The notes below the pieces were generated by a model. That model was not told the origin of the DNA, did not search any database, and saw only the letters and a list, made by a program, of their open reading frames with translations. A stretch of 64,000 nt of DNA from Brevibacillus brevis. Lineage in GTDB: Bacteria > Bacillota > Bacilli > Brevibacillales > Brevibacillaceae. Each line of letters starts with the position of its first letter. Within the stretch, counting starts at the first letter, position 1. Shown piece by piece: positions 7,975 to 15,648 of the stretch. Position numbers and translations under genes: made by a program. The DNA is taken from the NCBI RefSeq assembly GCF_001039275.2, contig NZ_CP030117.1:1757501-1821500 (forward strand). Reading direction: 5' to 3'.

Positions 7975-10068
7975 ATGCTGTTCGTCATCAAAAACCTGTT
8001 TGGCTACATACGCCCCTATAAGCTCCTGAGTTCCCTTTTTTTCCTCACGCTTGCACTCGATCTACTTTTTTTATCCTTGGCACCTCTCAGTTTCCAGATG
8101 ATCATTGACAGAGCGATTGTTCCCAAAGATATGCACGTCTTCTCCGTTATCATGATCGTATTGGCGATTAGCGGGTTTATCTGTGTCAGTGCTGGAATGA
8201 TCAGTGATTATGTGCTGGCAAAACTAAACGCACGTGTGCAAAATGATTTGCGGCAAAAATTGTTTGCGCATATGCAGTATTTGCCGGTCAGCTATTTCCA
8301 CAAAACGCGTTCGGGTGAACTGGTCTCTTACTTTTCAGTGGATTTGCCTGTCATTGACAGATCGTTGGCTATTCTCTTCACGACGGGTATTCAGTCATTG
8401 GCGGTCGTGACGATTAGTACGATGGTGTTGTTTTATTTGGAATGGGTGATGGCGCTGTGTATCTTGGTGGGAGCAATCTTGATTTTTACAGGTCCTTATT
8501 TGCTTGGCCGACGTGCCCACGCAATCAATGCCGCATACAAAGAGCAGCTCGCTGCAATGACGAATGATGTCCAGGAAAATACGAAAGCGCAAATGGTCAT
8601 CAAGGGCTTCAACCTGCAAGATGTCATGATCGATAAATTCAATGAAAGACTCAAATTGCTGTTGGTCAGCAACTTTCGCAAAAATTTGATGGCAGCGAAA
8701 TTGGAACGAATTCCTGCGCTATGCTTACTACTCATCAACTTTACGATCATTGGCTTCGGTTCCTATCTGGCACTCACCGGGCGAATCTCTGTCGGTTCGC
8801 TTGTTGCCTTTTTCACCATGTATACGTCGATGGGGAATGCAGTGTTTAATCTGACCTTTACGCTACCGCTCATTACAGATGCACAAGTCAGTATGGAGCG
8901 AATCCAGAAGGTACTGAATGAACCGAGTGAAAAAGTCGACCATACTACAGCGGAACAGCCCGATTTGCGTTTGACTGAGGTGTCCATAAAAAATGTTGCG
9001 TTTGGTTATCAGGAAAATCAGTTGTCTATCAATCAGGTCAGCATGCAGATTCCGGCTCGGACAAAAGTTGCGATTGTTGGCTCCAGCGGTTCTGGAAAAA
9101 GCACGATCGTTCAGTTGTTATTAGGCTTTTATCAACCTAGTTCTGGTCAGATCGAGATAAACGGCACAAAACTCGATGAATGTAATCGGGGAGCCTTCCG
9201 CAACCACGTAGGGGTTGTCTTTCAGGATAACTTTCTTTTTCACGGAACAATAGCGGAAAACATCCGGCTCGGCAAACTCGATGCGACCTACGAGGAGCTG
9301 AGGATGGCTGCACAGCAAGCGGAGATCCATGACTTTATCATGAGTCTACCAGATAAATACGAAACACTTGTTTTGGATGGGGGAAGCAACCTCTCTGGGG
9401 GACAAAGGCAGCGCCTTGCCATTGCTCGAGCGATTCTACGCAATCCTTCATTACTCATTCTGGATGAAGCAACTTCTGCTCTCGATCCCATTTCAGAGGC
9501 TTCTATTAACAAGACTTTTGCAAAGCTTTCCAATGATCGGACTGTCATTACGGTGACACATCGCTTGTCGACCATAACGGACATGGATCAAATATTTGTG
9601 TTGGAGCAAGGGGAACTAGTGGAGCACGGAACCCATTTTCAACTGTTGCAAAAGCGGGGCTATTACAGAAGGTTATGGGACAAGCAAAGTGCTTTGAGTA
9701 GACCAGAGGGTGGTATGGATGTTCCAGGCGTCGACGTGCCTGATATGCTGCATCTCTTTCAATCCGAGACGTTTACTGCTGGACAAACGATCATTCGGGA
9801 AGGAGAAGCAGCAGAGAAGTTTCACCTCCTCGCACGCGGAAAGGTAGAAGTATCTCAAACATCTGCTGAATCTGACGAGCAGATTCGACTTGCGATCTTG
9901 GAGGACGGCGATCACTTTGGAGAAACAGACCAAACGGGTGCTTTACAGACGACAACCGTGACAGCTCTCACCTCTTGTGTTGTTTTGACCTTACCTTTGA
10001 AGGTATTCCAGTACATCAGGTCCCAACACTCGGCGATTGGCAAGAACGTCCAACAGCCAATACGTTAA
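7975..10068 (+). CDS. ABC exporter (fused TMD-NBD) with C-terminal cyclic-nucleotide-binding-like domain
   Basis: 697 aa. Residues about 10-310 form a six-helix exporter membrane domain. The nucleotide-binding domain follows, with Walker A GSSGSGKST (369-377, K375), signature LSGGQ (473-477), Walker B LLILDE (493-498) and switch H529. Residues about 590-690 are a cNMP-binding/Crp-like beta roll (LLARGKVEV, then GDHFGET). The phosphate-binding cassette is atypical: the Arg expected after FGE is not present (the segment reads ALQTTTVTAL), so true cAMP binding is doubtful. There is no N-terminal C39 peptidase domain, unlike bacteriocin exporters that cleave double-glycine leaders. It starts 20 bp after GNAT 1 and is followed by GNAT 2 and the peptide gene, suggesting export of a modified peptide (inference). 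Confidence 0.88.
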   Translation: MLFVIKNLFGYIRPYKLLSSLFFLTLALDLLFLSLAPLSFQMIIDRAIVPKDMHVFSVIMIVLAISGFICVSAGMISDYVLAKLNARVQNDLRQKLFAHMQYLPVSYFHKTRSGELVSYFSVDLPVIDRSLAILFTTGIQSLAVVTISTMVLFYLEWVMALCILVGAILIFTGPYLLGRRAHAINAAYKEQLAAMTNDVQENTKAQMVIKGFNLQDVMIDKFNERLKLLLVSNFRKNLMAAKLERIPALCLLLINFTIIGFGSYLALTGRISVGSLVAFFTMYTSMGNAVFNLTFTLPLITDAQVSMERIQKVLNEPSEKVDHTTAEQPDLRLTEVSIKNVAFGYQENQLSINQVSMQIPARTKVAIVGSSGSGKSTIVQLLLGFYQPSSGQIEINGTKLDECNRGAFRNHVGVVFQDNFLFHGTIAENIRLGKLDATYEELRMAAQQAEIHDFIMSLPDKYETLVLDGGSNLSGGQRQRLAIARAILRNPSLLILDEATSALDPISEASINKTFAKLSNDRTVITVTHRLSTITDMDQIFVLEQGELVEHGTHFQLLQKRGYYRRLWDKQSALSRPEGGMDVPGVDVPDMLHLFQSETFTAGQTIIREGEAAEKFHLLARGKVEVSQTSAESDEQIRLAILEDGDHFGETDQTGALQTTTVTALTSCVVLTLPLKVFQYIRSQHSAIGKNVQQPIR

Positions 10069-10089
10069 CGATAGAAAAAGAAAGGCAGT

Positions 10090-10623
10090 GTGCAAAGGAT
10101 GCATGTCCATTTTAGAAAATGTACCAGTGACAATGATTTTGCCCAATTCACGCTATTCTTTATGCGCAATCGATTGGAATTTAGCCGTATGTTTTCCCTT
10201 AGTGACACGCTTGCTCATATTTTGACGTTTCTCCCGGATTCTCATTTGATCCTGATAGAAGGCGAGGGAGGTAAATTGGTCGGTTGGGGCCATTATCAAT
10301 ACGTGACAGCAGAAAGGCAACCAGACCCAGAGGGCGAATTTTGCTATATCCATTCAGTCATCGTTGAAGAAAAGTATCGAAGGAGCAGGGTATTTCTAAA
10401 AGGCTTTCGCCATCTTATCAGACAGGTCCAAGAAGAGAATGAACATGTGAAACAAGTAACCTTTCGTGCAGATGCTAATCATGTTTATCTGAACCGGCTC
10501 TATTCGAAATTTGCACAGGTTGCAGGGGAGCAGGAGGGCTATTACGGACAAGAAAACATCTACATGGCTGAAATCAATCAACTCGCTTCCTATCTGGGAA
10601 TGGCCGGAATTGACGATAAATAA
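10090..10623 (+). CDS. GNAT-like acyltransferase, second of a pair
   Basis: 177 aa from GTG 10090; ATG 10099 is an equally possible in-frame start. GNAT-like pattern: core strand GEFCYIHSVIVEE then YRRSRVFLKGFRHL, where the canonical acyl-CoA loop is replaced by the same YRxSRxFL motif seen in the operon's first gene. Further on, VTFRADANHVYLNRLYSKF resembles the GNAT C-terminal region that holds the conserved Asn/Tyr. It lies 21 bp after the exporter and 49 bp before the 38-codon peptide gene. It is probably a paralogue of the first GNAT with a related substrate. Confidence 0.62.
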   Translation: MQRMHVHFRKCTSDNDFAQFTLFFMRNRLEFSRMFSLSDTLAHILTFLPDSHLILIEGEGGKLVGWGHYQYVTAERQPDPEGEFCYIHSVIVEEKYRRSRVFLKGFRHLIRQVQEENEHVKQVTFRADANHVYLNRLYSKFAQVAGEQEGYYGQENIYMAEINQLASYLGMAGIDDK

Positions 10624-10672
10624 GAAAAAATGCTATTCTTAAGAAGATATTGCCAGAAAGGAGGTCTATCAG

Positions 10673-10789
10673 ATGATTCCAATGGTTCCACGTTTGAAAG
10701 ATGGAGTAAGAAAACCTTTTACTGCTTCGATTCAAAATCTTCTCATGAAAAATGAGCAGCTGCGTGTCGCTACTTCTTCTACGAAGTAA
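10673..10789 (+). CDS. Small cationic peptide, 38 aa, candidate product/precursor of the GNAT-ABC operon
   Basis: ATG 10673 is preceded by AAAGGAGGTC at ideal spacing. The peptide starts MIPMVPRLKDGVRKPFTASI and ends with a Ser/Thr-rich tail (VATSSTK). It has seven Lys/Arg against one Asp and one Glu, no Cys, no Gly-Gly leader cleavage site and no signal peptide. It is the last gene before a terminator at 10838, downstream of two GNAT-like enzymes and an exporter on the same strand. It is similar to no family I recognise. It may be a ribosomal peptide whose Lys or N-terminus is acylated, or simply a small regulatory protein. Confidence 0.6.
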   Translation: MIPMVPRLKDGVRKPFTASIQNLLMKNEQLRVATSSTK

Positions 10790-10837
10790 TCGATTAGCTA
10801 TCCTCTTTTTCGAATCAACTGTTCCCATGAATGGAGA

Positions 10838-10873
10838 AGTGGTTGACAGGCTATCCTGCTCAGCCACTTTTTT
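10838..10873 (+). terminator. Terminator of the GNAT-ABC-peptide operon
   Basis: 9-bp stem AGTGGTTGA/TCAGCCACT (10838-10846, 10860-10868, one G-T pair) followed by a run of T. It closes the unit 49 bp after the peptide stop. Confidence 0.8.
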
Positions 10874-10973
10874 ATTTCTGTTTGAATAGAATAAAAAAAT
10901 AAAATATTTTCTATTGTCTGGATGATTTTTAATAGATAGTGTATTGTTGGAAATAGTAAGGGGGTATGAGAGT

Positions 10974-11837
10974 TTGACCTATGTAAAACAATTAATCGGG
11001 ATGTTTTTCCTAGTTATCGTCGTTTGCGGTGGGCCGTTCATGCTATATACGCAAAAGGAAGAAATCGTGTTCGAGCCGGGAAATATCGTAGTCCATACGG
11101 TACATCTGATTCAGCAGATTGCAGAAGGCTCCCTCGGAACCTATTATTCGGGGCAAACGGAAAGAAGCATCGCAGAGGATATCCTTCCATTTGCAAGTAG
11201 CTCCTTTGAATTGCTGTTCGCAAGTGTTAGTGTCGCAGTCCTTGCTAGTATTATTTTTGGATTGCTATTGCAGCGCTTTCGGTTTGTGCGTCAATTTCAA
11301 AAGGTTTTGAATTTGCTTGCCACGATTCCTGATTTTATCCTGATTGTTGTGTCGATTGTGGGTGCGGTCGGATTTTACAAGATGACGAACATTCGTATTA
11401 TCACCCTGTCACCTGTAAGTGACTCTGAGAGTACCTGGTTTCCGATCACGCTACTGTCAATTGGACCCACAATTTTTCTCATGAAGGTAGTCAGCCTGAA
11501 GTATGCACAAATCGGCGGCGAAGACTACATTAAAACAGCACTTGCCAAGGGGATGGGGATTTGGCATGTTCTCATCCACCACGTCTATAAAAACATCAAG
11601 CCGTTTCTTATTGCTGATTTAAAGAAGACGATTGCGATTTCGGTAGCTAACTTGTTTATTGTTGAGTACTTATTAAACGTCGTAGGATTGACCCGGTTTA
11701 TTTTCAGCAAAGATGGCGGATACGAATTCAATGCTGCTGTCATGGGACTTTTAGGTATTATTTTGCTATCCATTTTGGTCTATGTATTGATTCGTCTCAT
11801 TCTGTATGTGATTGAACGCGCGGTTGTGTATAAATAA
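10974..11837 (+). CDS. ABC transporter permease, Opp/Dpp (DppB)-like
   Basis: 287 aa from TTG 10974, chosen because AAGGGGG lies 8-9 nt upstream; a frame extension to TTG 10944 has no ribosome site. About six membrane segments. The EAA loop that docks the ATPase is visible as ALAKGMGIWHVLIHHVYKN. The first helix and the large extracytoplasmic segment (residues about 30-70) match the B-type permease of peptide/nickel importers. It is followed by two C-type permeases, but no binding protein or ATPase gene is adjacent. Confidence 0.82.
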   Translation: MTYVKQLIGMFFLVIVVCGGPFMLYTQKEEIVFEPGNIVVHTVHLIQQIAEGSLGTYYSGQTERSIAEDILPFASSSFELLFASVSVAVLASIIFGLLLQRFRFVRQFQKVLNLLATIPDFILIVVSIVGAVGFYKMTNIRIITLSPVSDSESTWFPITLLSIGPTIFLMKVVSLKYAQIGGEDYIKTALAKGMGIWHVLIHHVYKNIKPFLIADLKKTIAISVANLFIVEYLLNVVGLTRFIFSKDGGYEFNAAVMGLLGIILLSILVYVLIRLILYVIERAVVYK

Positions 11838-11871
11838 CCCAGACTTCTTTTGGAATGAGTGAGGGTATGGT

Positions 11872-12795
11872 ATGAGGAAACGGTTCAATTGGGCTTTATG
11901 GCTAGGCAGTATCTTGGTAGTAATTCTAATGATTATCGGTGTAGCCGGACCTTATTTGGCCCCCTATGACATCGATTACCAGGTGAAAGTGCGCAGTGAG
12001 ATGGTGAACGGGAAGCAAGTGATCATTTCCCCTCCTTTGGCACCTTCAAGCGAGCATCTGTTGGGTACGGATAAATGGGGCTATGATTTGCTTACAAAAC
12101 TGCTCCATGGGGCACCGTACACCATTTTCATTACGATCCTGATTGCGTTATTGCGATTATTGATCGGAGCATGGATCGGTCTGTATATTGGAATATTGGA
12201 CAAGCAGCAGCGCTGGTGGATCGCGATTGAGAATGCCTGGGGTTACATGCCGATTTTTATTCCTGTCTATTTTATTTTGCAAGGTATCAGTATCAATTCA
12301 GAATTGTCAACGTTTACGCTTGTCTTGTTTTTTATAGTGGTTGTGGCAGTGCTTGGGACGCCTTCAGTGGCTGCGTCCATCCGTCAAAAAACGGAGCAAA
12401 TCAAGGAATCTCAGTACGTTTTAGCTGCGACTTCGCTGGGGGCTGGGCGGGATCAGATCGTCTTTCGTCACATTCTGCCGCATTTGAAGGAGCATATGGT
12501 CATTGTCCTGGTGACAGAGATGATTGCCACGATGACGTTGATGGGGCTTCTTGGGATGTTTGGTCTGTTTGTAGGCGGAACGACTATGTACTATGACCCT
12601 GTTGAGTTTCACTCGACCACACATGAATGGGCAGGACTGCTCGGGACTTACCGAAGCTTTGTCTACACGAATTACACGTGGATTTTCCTGATCCCACTTG
12701 CTGCTTATATGCTTGCAATCGGTTCCTTTAGTCTACTGGCCAAAGGATTGCGTGATAAATTCGAACAGACGTATAGTCGTACCCCATTTATTTAA
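11872..12795 (+). CDS. ABC transporter permease, DppC-like, duplicate copy 1
   Basis: 307 aa. N-terminal helix followed by AGPYLAPYDIDYQVK and the LLGTDKWGYDLLTKLLHGA segment typical of Opp/Dpp C-type permeases. Then come five more membrane helices with the EAA loop LGAGRDQIVFRHILPHLKE. The protein encoded by the next gene is very similar along its whole length, including an identical last 22 residues, so the pair arose by tandem duplication. It lies 34 bp after the B-type permease and is probably co-transcribed with it. Confidence 0.85.
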   Translation: MRKRFNWALWLGSILVVILMIIGVAGPYLAPYDIDYQVKVRSEMVNGKQVIISPPLAPSSEHLLGTDKWGYDLLTKLLHGAPYTIFITILIALLRLLIGAWIGLYIGILDKQQRWWIAIENAWGYMPIFIPVYFILQGISINSELSTFTLVLFFIVVVAVLGTPSVAASIRQKTEQIKESQYVLAATSLGAGRDQIVFRHILPHLKEHMVIVLVTEMIATMTLMGLLGMFGLFVGGTTMYYDPVEFHSTTHEWAGLLGTYRSFVYTNYTWIFLIPLAAYMLAIGSFSLLAKGLRDKFEQTYSRTPFI

Positions 12796-12839
12796 GCAGC
12801 TGGTCACTTTTCAGCATGAGGGATAAGTGAGGTTTTTTG

Positions 12840-13763
12840 ATGAAAAAGCGATTCCATTTTTCTTTATGGCTAGGCAGTATTTTCGTGTTCCTTCTGATCG
12901 TGATCGCTGTTGCGGGGCCTTACGTGGCTCCCTATGAGCTGGAATATCAAGCGAAGATGCGTCAAGAGGTTGTGAACGGTAAACAAGTCATGGTCGCTCC
13001 GCCCTTACCACCGTCAGCAGAACATTTACTCGGCACGGACAAATGGGGGTATGACTTACTGACCCTCTTGCTCCATGGAGCGCCATACACTGTTTTTATT
13101 ACCCTTGCGATCGCATTTATTCGCGTGTTATTTGGTACATGGATTGGACTCTATATCGGTATTCAAGATAAAGAGCAGCGTTGGTGGATGGCGATCGAAA
13201 ATGCATGGAGCTATATGCCTGTGTTTATCCCTGTGTATTTTCTTTTGCGAGGAATCAATGTGAATTCGGAGCTGCCAACATTCACGCTCGTACTCCTTTT
13301 CATTGGGCTTGTCTCTGTGCTTGGAACACCTTCTGTAGCCTCTTCTGTGCGTCAAAAGGCCGAGCAAATTAAGGAATCACAATATGTTTTGGCTGCCGTT
13401 GCACTAGGAGCTGGCCGGAATCAAATTGTCTTTCGCCACATCTTGCCGCATTTGAAGGAACAGCTTATTATCATCTTGGTGACAGAAATGATCGCTGTCA
13501 TGACCTTGATGGGGCTTCTCGGTATATTTGACATGTTTGTAGGTGGTACGAACATGACCTTTGACCCGGTTTTGTATCATTCCGTTACACACGAATGGGC
13601 AGGGCTGCTCGGGTCTTATCGAGGCTTTATTTACAGTAACTATACGTGGATTTTCCTCGTTCCACTGGGGGCATTCATGATCGCCATTGGATCGTTTAGC
13701 TTGTTGGCCAAAGGATTGCGTGACAAGTTCGAGCAAACGTATAGTCGTACCCCGTTTATTTAA
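12840..13763 (+). CDS. ABC transporter permease, DppC-like, duplicate copy 2
   Basis: 307 aa from ATG 12840 (GTGAGG upstream; TTG 12837 is the alternative). Nearly co-linear with the preceding permease: same length, same LLGTDKWGYDLLT and LGAGRNQIVFRHILPHLKE motifs, and the same C-terminus ending SRTPFI. Differences concentrate in the extracytoplasmic loops, which would fit a change in partner or substrate. A terminator follows at 13771, so the three-permease unit ends here. Confidence 0.85.
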   Translation: MKKRFHFSLWLGSIFVFLLIVIAVAGPYVAPYELEYQAKMRQEVVNGKQVMVAPPLPPSAEHLLGTDKWGYDLLTLLLHGAPYTVFITLAIAFIRVLFGTWIGLYIGIQDKEQRWWMAIENAWSYMPVFIPVYFLLRGINVNSELPTFTLVLLFIGLVSVLGTPSVASSVRQKAEQIKESQYVLAAVALGAGRNQIVFRHILPHLKEQLIIILVTEMIAVMTLMGLLGIFDMFVGGTNMTFDPVLYHSVTHEWAGLLGSYRGFIYSNYTWIFLVPLGAFMIAIGSFSLLAKGLRDKFEQTYSRTPFI

Positions 13764-13770
13764 GTTGTGG

Positions 13771-13803
13771 TGCCCTTGATTTTTACGAATCAAGGGCATT
13801 TTT
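13771..13803 (+). terminator. Terminator of the permease operon
   Basis: Perfect 10-bp stem TGCCCTTGAT/ATCAAGGGCA (13771-13780, 13789-13798) followed by five T. Confidence 0.88.
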
Positions 13804-14094
13804 GGTTGATCCAGTTAAAAATAATGGAATGGAAGTCGAATTGTAGGGAGCAGTATATGTGTCGGGTGAATAGACTGGAGTGTCGGGGGCGGTGTTGGCC
13901 TTGGGTTCCGATGGCAATCTCATCAGGCGAGTCGACTCGTCGCGATCTGAACGGGGGACAACTGGAGGCCATCGTCGTCTCGAACGAAAAAATTCACGGC
14001 GGATGTCGAAGAGGTTTCTCAGCGGTGTTCGGAACCCATTGCCCATTTTCAGAATAGGATGTAAGGCAAAAGCCTAAAATCCTTGAAATTCCGG
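13804..14094. other. Intergenic stretch without a convincing gene
   Basis: About 290 bp between the permease terminator and the gerE promoter. Overlapping weak frames exist on both strands (for example 13783-14046 minus, 87 codons), but none has a good ribosome site or a recognisable product. It contains a perfect 12-bp palindrome CGAGTCGACTCG (13928-13939). GC is higher than in the element downstream. Confidence 0.4.
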
Positions 14095-14123
14095 CACCAT
14101 CACCCACCCCCCATCATAGGATA
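14095..14123 (+). promoter_or_regulatory. Sigma-K-type promoter of gerE
   Basis: A CACC -35 element (14095-14098) lies 16 bp from CATAGGATA (14115-14123), which fits the sigma-K -10 consensus CATANNNTA. gerE of B. subtilis is known to be transcribed by sigma-K RNA polymerase in the mother cell. The second gerE copy lacks this sequence. Confidence 0.65.
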
Positions 14124-14183
14124 AGGTGACTCTGTAATCCCTCAACCTTGTTCCTGTAGAGCCCACAAGGAGGGGTGGCACGA

Positions 14184-14405
14184 TTGAAGGGTAGCGACCA
14201 AACCAAGCCGTTGTTAACGAATCGCGAAAGAGAAGTGTTTGAACTCTTGGTCCAAGATAAGACAACCAAAGAGATTGCCGGACAACTCTTCATCAGCGAA
14301 AAGACTGTGCGCAATCACATTAGTAATGTCATGCAAAAATTAGGTGTCAAAGGTCGATCTCAGGCAGTAGTCGAACTCGTTCGACTTGGTGAACTAGAGA
14401 TTTGA
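14184..14405 (+). CDS. gerE: Spore-coat transcription regulator GerE (functional copy)
   Basis: 73 aa, almost entirely a LuxR-type helix-turn-helix: LLTNREREVFELLVQDKTTK, then EIAGQLFISEKTVRNHISNV and QKLGVKGRSQAVVEL. It matches B. subtilis GerE (74 aa) along its whole length. It acts late in the mother cell to activate or repress spore coat genes together with sigma-K. Start TTG 14184 is chosen over GTG 14175 because AAGGAGG (14167-14173) is 10 nt upstream of it and only 1 nt from the GTG. In B. subtilis gerE sits beside sdhAB; here ~12 kb separate them. Confidence 0.93.
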   Translation: MKGSDQTKPLLTNREREVFELLVQDKTTKEIAGQLFISEKTVRNHISNVMQKLGVKGRSQAVVELVRLGELEI

Positions 14406-14420
14406 ACCCAGTCCACCCAG

Positions 14421-14459
14421 CCTCCCTTTTCTTCCCTTGGTCGGAAGGGAGGGTTTTTT
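14421..14459 (+). terminator. gerE terminator (copy 1)
   Basis: CCTCCCTT/AAGGGAGG stem (14421-14428, 14445-14452) then seven T. The same sequence occurs at 20118-20156, and a variant near 22538. Confidence 0.85.
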
Positions 14460-14506
14460 TATGTTTATTTGTGTCTAAATGCTCTTTTCTTATGTACACG
14501 TAAGCG

Positions 14507-15465
14507 GATAACCAAGCGAGGATTTCGGACAAAGAAAGAAGCAGAGAAGGCGATGGTCGAAGCCCAAGCAGCTTTGCAAAAAGTGAGTATGTCGAACGGA
14601 GTAATAAGCTGGTTCAGGATCTAAATGAATTAATTAAGACAACACGGAACCAGGGCGAGAGTAAGTGCGAACTATATGAAACATACTTACCCATTGCCCA
14701 TAATATTGAAACTTTCCTTAGTGCCTTGCACGAAAAAGGTCTATCTGCCTCTTCAGTAAAGTGGATTTTCTCAGTTGTTTATGCATCGTTAACCTCGACT
14801 GTACTTAAGGGAATTGTTACTAAGAATGTGGCAAGTAGAGTGGGAAAGCCACAGGCTTCAAGCCGAAGGCAATTGGGTGTCTGGGAACCTGAATTTTTAA
14901 GTGAGTTCTTTGAAATGACGTGGCATGGAAGGTGGTATAGAGTGACTGGGATGAGACATGGCGAGATACTGGGCTTACGTTAGTCAGATATCGACTTTGA
15001 AAAGCGAAATCTTACTATTTTCAACAGACCGTGAAGAAACATAGGGAGATAAAAGATGGAGCTAAGACTTAAAAGAGCGTTAAGTCTGTTACGTTATCAC
15101 TAGAAACAGTAGAAGTATTTAAGATGCATCGCAAACTAATTTTACAGGAGCGAGTAGAGCTTGGACCAGATTATCAGAATAATAATCTAGTTATCTGCAC
15201 GCAATTCGGAGGCCCTAAAACACAAGGGGCACTTCAAAAGATGTAGCCAAACTTCTTGAAAAACAGGGCTCCTAAGATTACATTCCATGATCTACGTCAC
15301 ACTCCTACAAGTCTCTTGATCAGACAAGGAGTTCACATCATAGTACTTTCTGAACGGTTAGGGCATTCATCCATTACGATGGATAAATACTGACATCTGA
15401 TGCCCGACATGCAAAAAGAAGTAGCCGCTGTGATTGATTTAGTTATCACAACGAAGACCCAATAG
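14507..15465 (+). pseudogene. Decayed phage-type tyrosine integrase
   Basis: Fragments of one integrase are readable in shifting frames. The arm-type DNA-binding end is RITKRGFRTKKEAEKAM (about 14507-14575). The core region then appears around 14726-14980, ending GMRHGEILGLR at an in-frame TAG. The catalytic end is HDLRHTPTSLLIRQG (about 15290-15340), then LGHSSITMDKY and a TGA where the active-site tyrosine region continues with HLMPDMQKEVAAVIDL. At least three internal stops plus frameshifts make it inactive. It starts exactly at the end of the left gerE repeat, as expected for the integrase end of an integrated element. Confidence 0.88.
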
Positions 15466-15586
15466 CGAGTTTCTAAAACAGACATAAAGAAAACCTGTAA
15501 CTTGTGTGTTTTTAATACTAATGAGTTTAAACGTTACATGCCTTAAAAAATACTTTTCTAATAAAGGTAATGAATTGTTTTCTTAC

Positions 15587-15615
15587 TTAGATTTGGTACT
15601 TGTGTTTGGTATAAT
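15587..15615 (+). promoter_or_regulatory. Promoter of the first element cargo gene
   Basis: Extended -10 TGGTATAAT (TATAAT at 15610-15615) with a weak -35 TTAGAT (15587-15592) at 17-bp spacing, 34 bp before ATG 15649. Confidence 0.6.
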
Positions 15616-15648
15616 ATAGATTGTTTAATAATGAGATGGGGGAATCAA

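Larger units (their letters stand above)
14179..14506 (+). repeat. Direct repeat copy 1 (gerE plus terminator)
   Basis: 328 bp almost identical to 19876-20203 (offset 5,697); I see two differences, at 14332 (G to A, Met to Ile in GerE) and at 14501. It covers the whole gerE coding region from 5 bp before the TTG start through the terminator and ~45 bp beyond. It forms the left boundary of an inserted segment. Confidence 0.92.

Noticed and set aside
13783..14046. 87-codon minus-strand frame between the permease terminator and gerE
   Set aside because: It overlaps the permease terminator at its 3' end, has no Shine-Dalgarno, and the composition looks non-coding in all frames.
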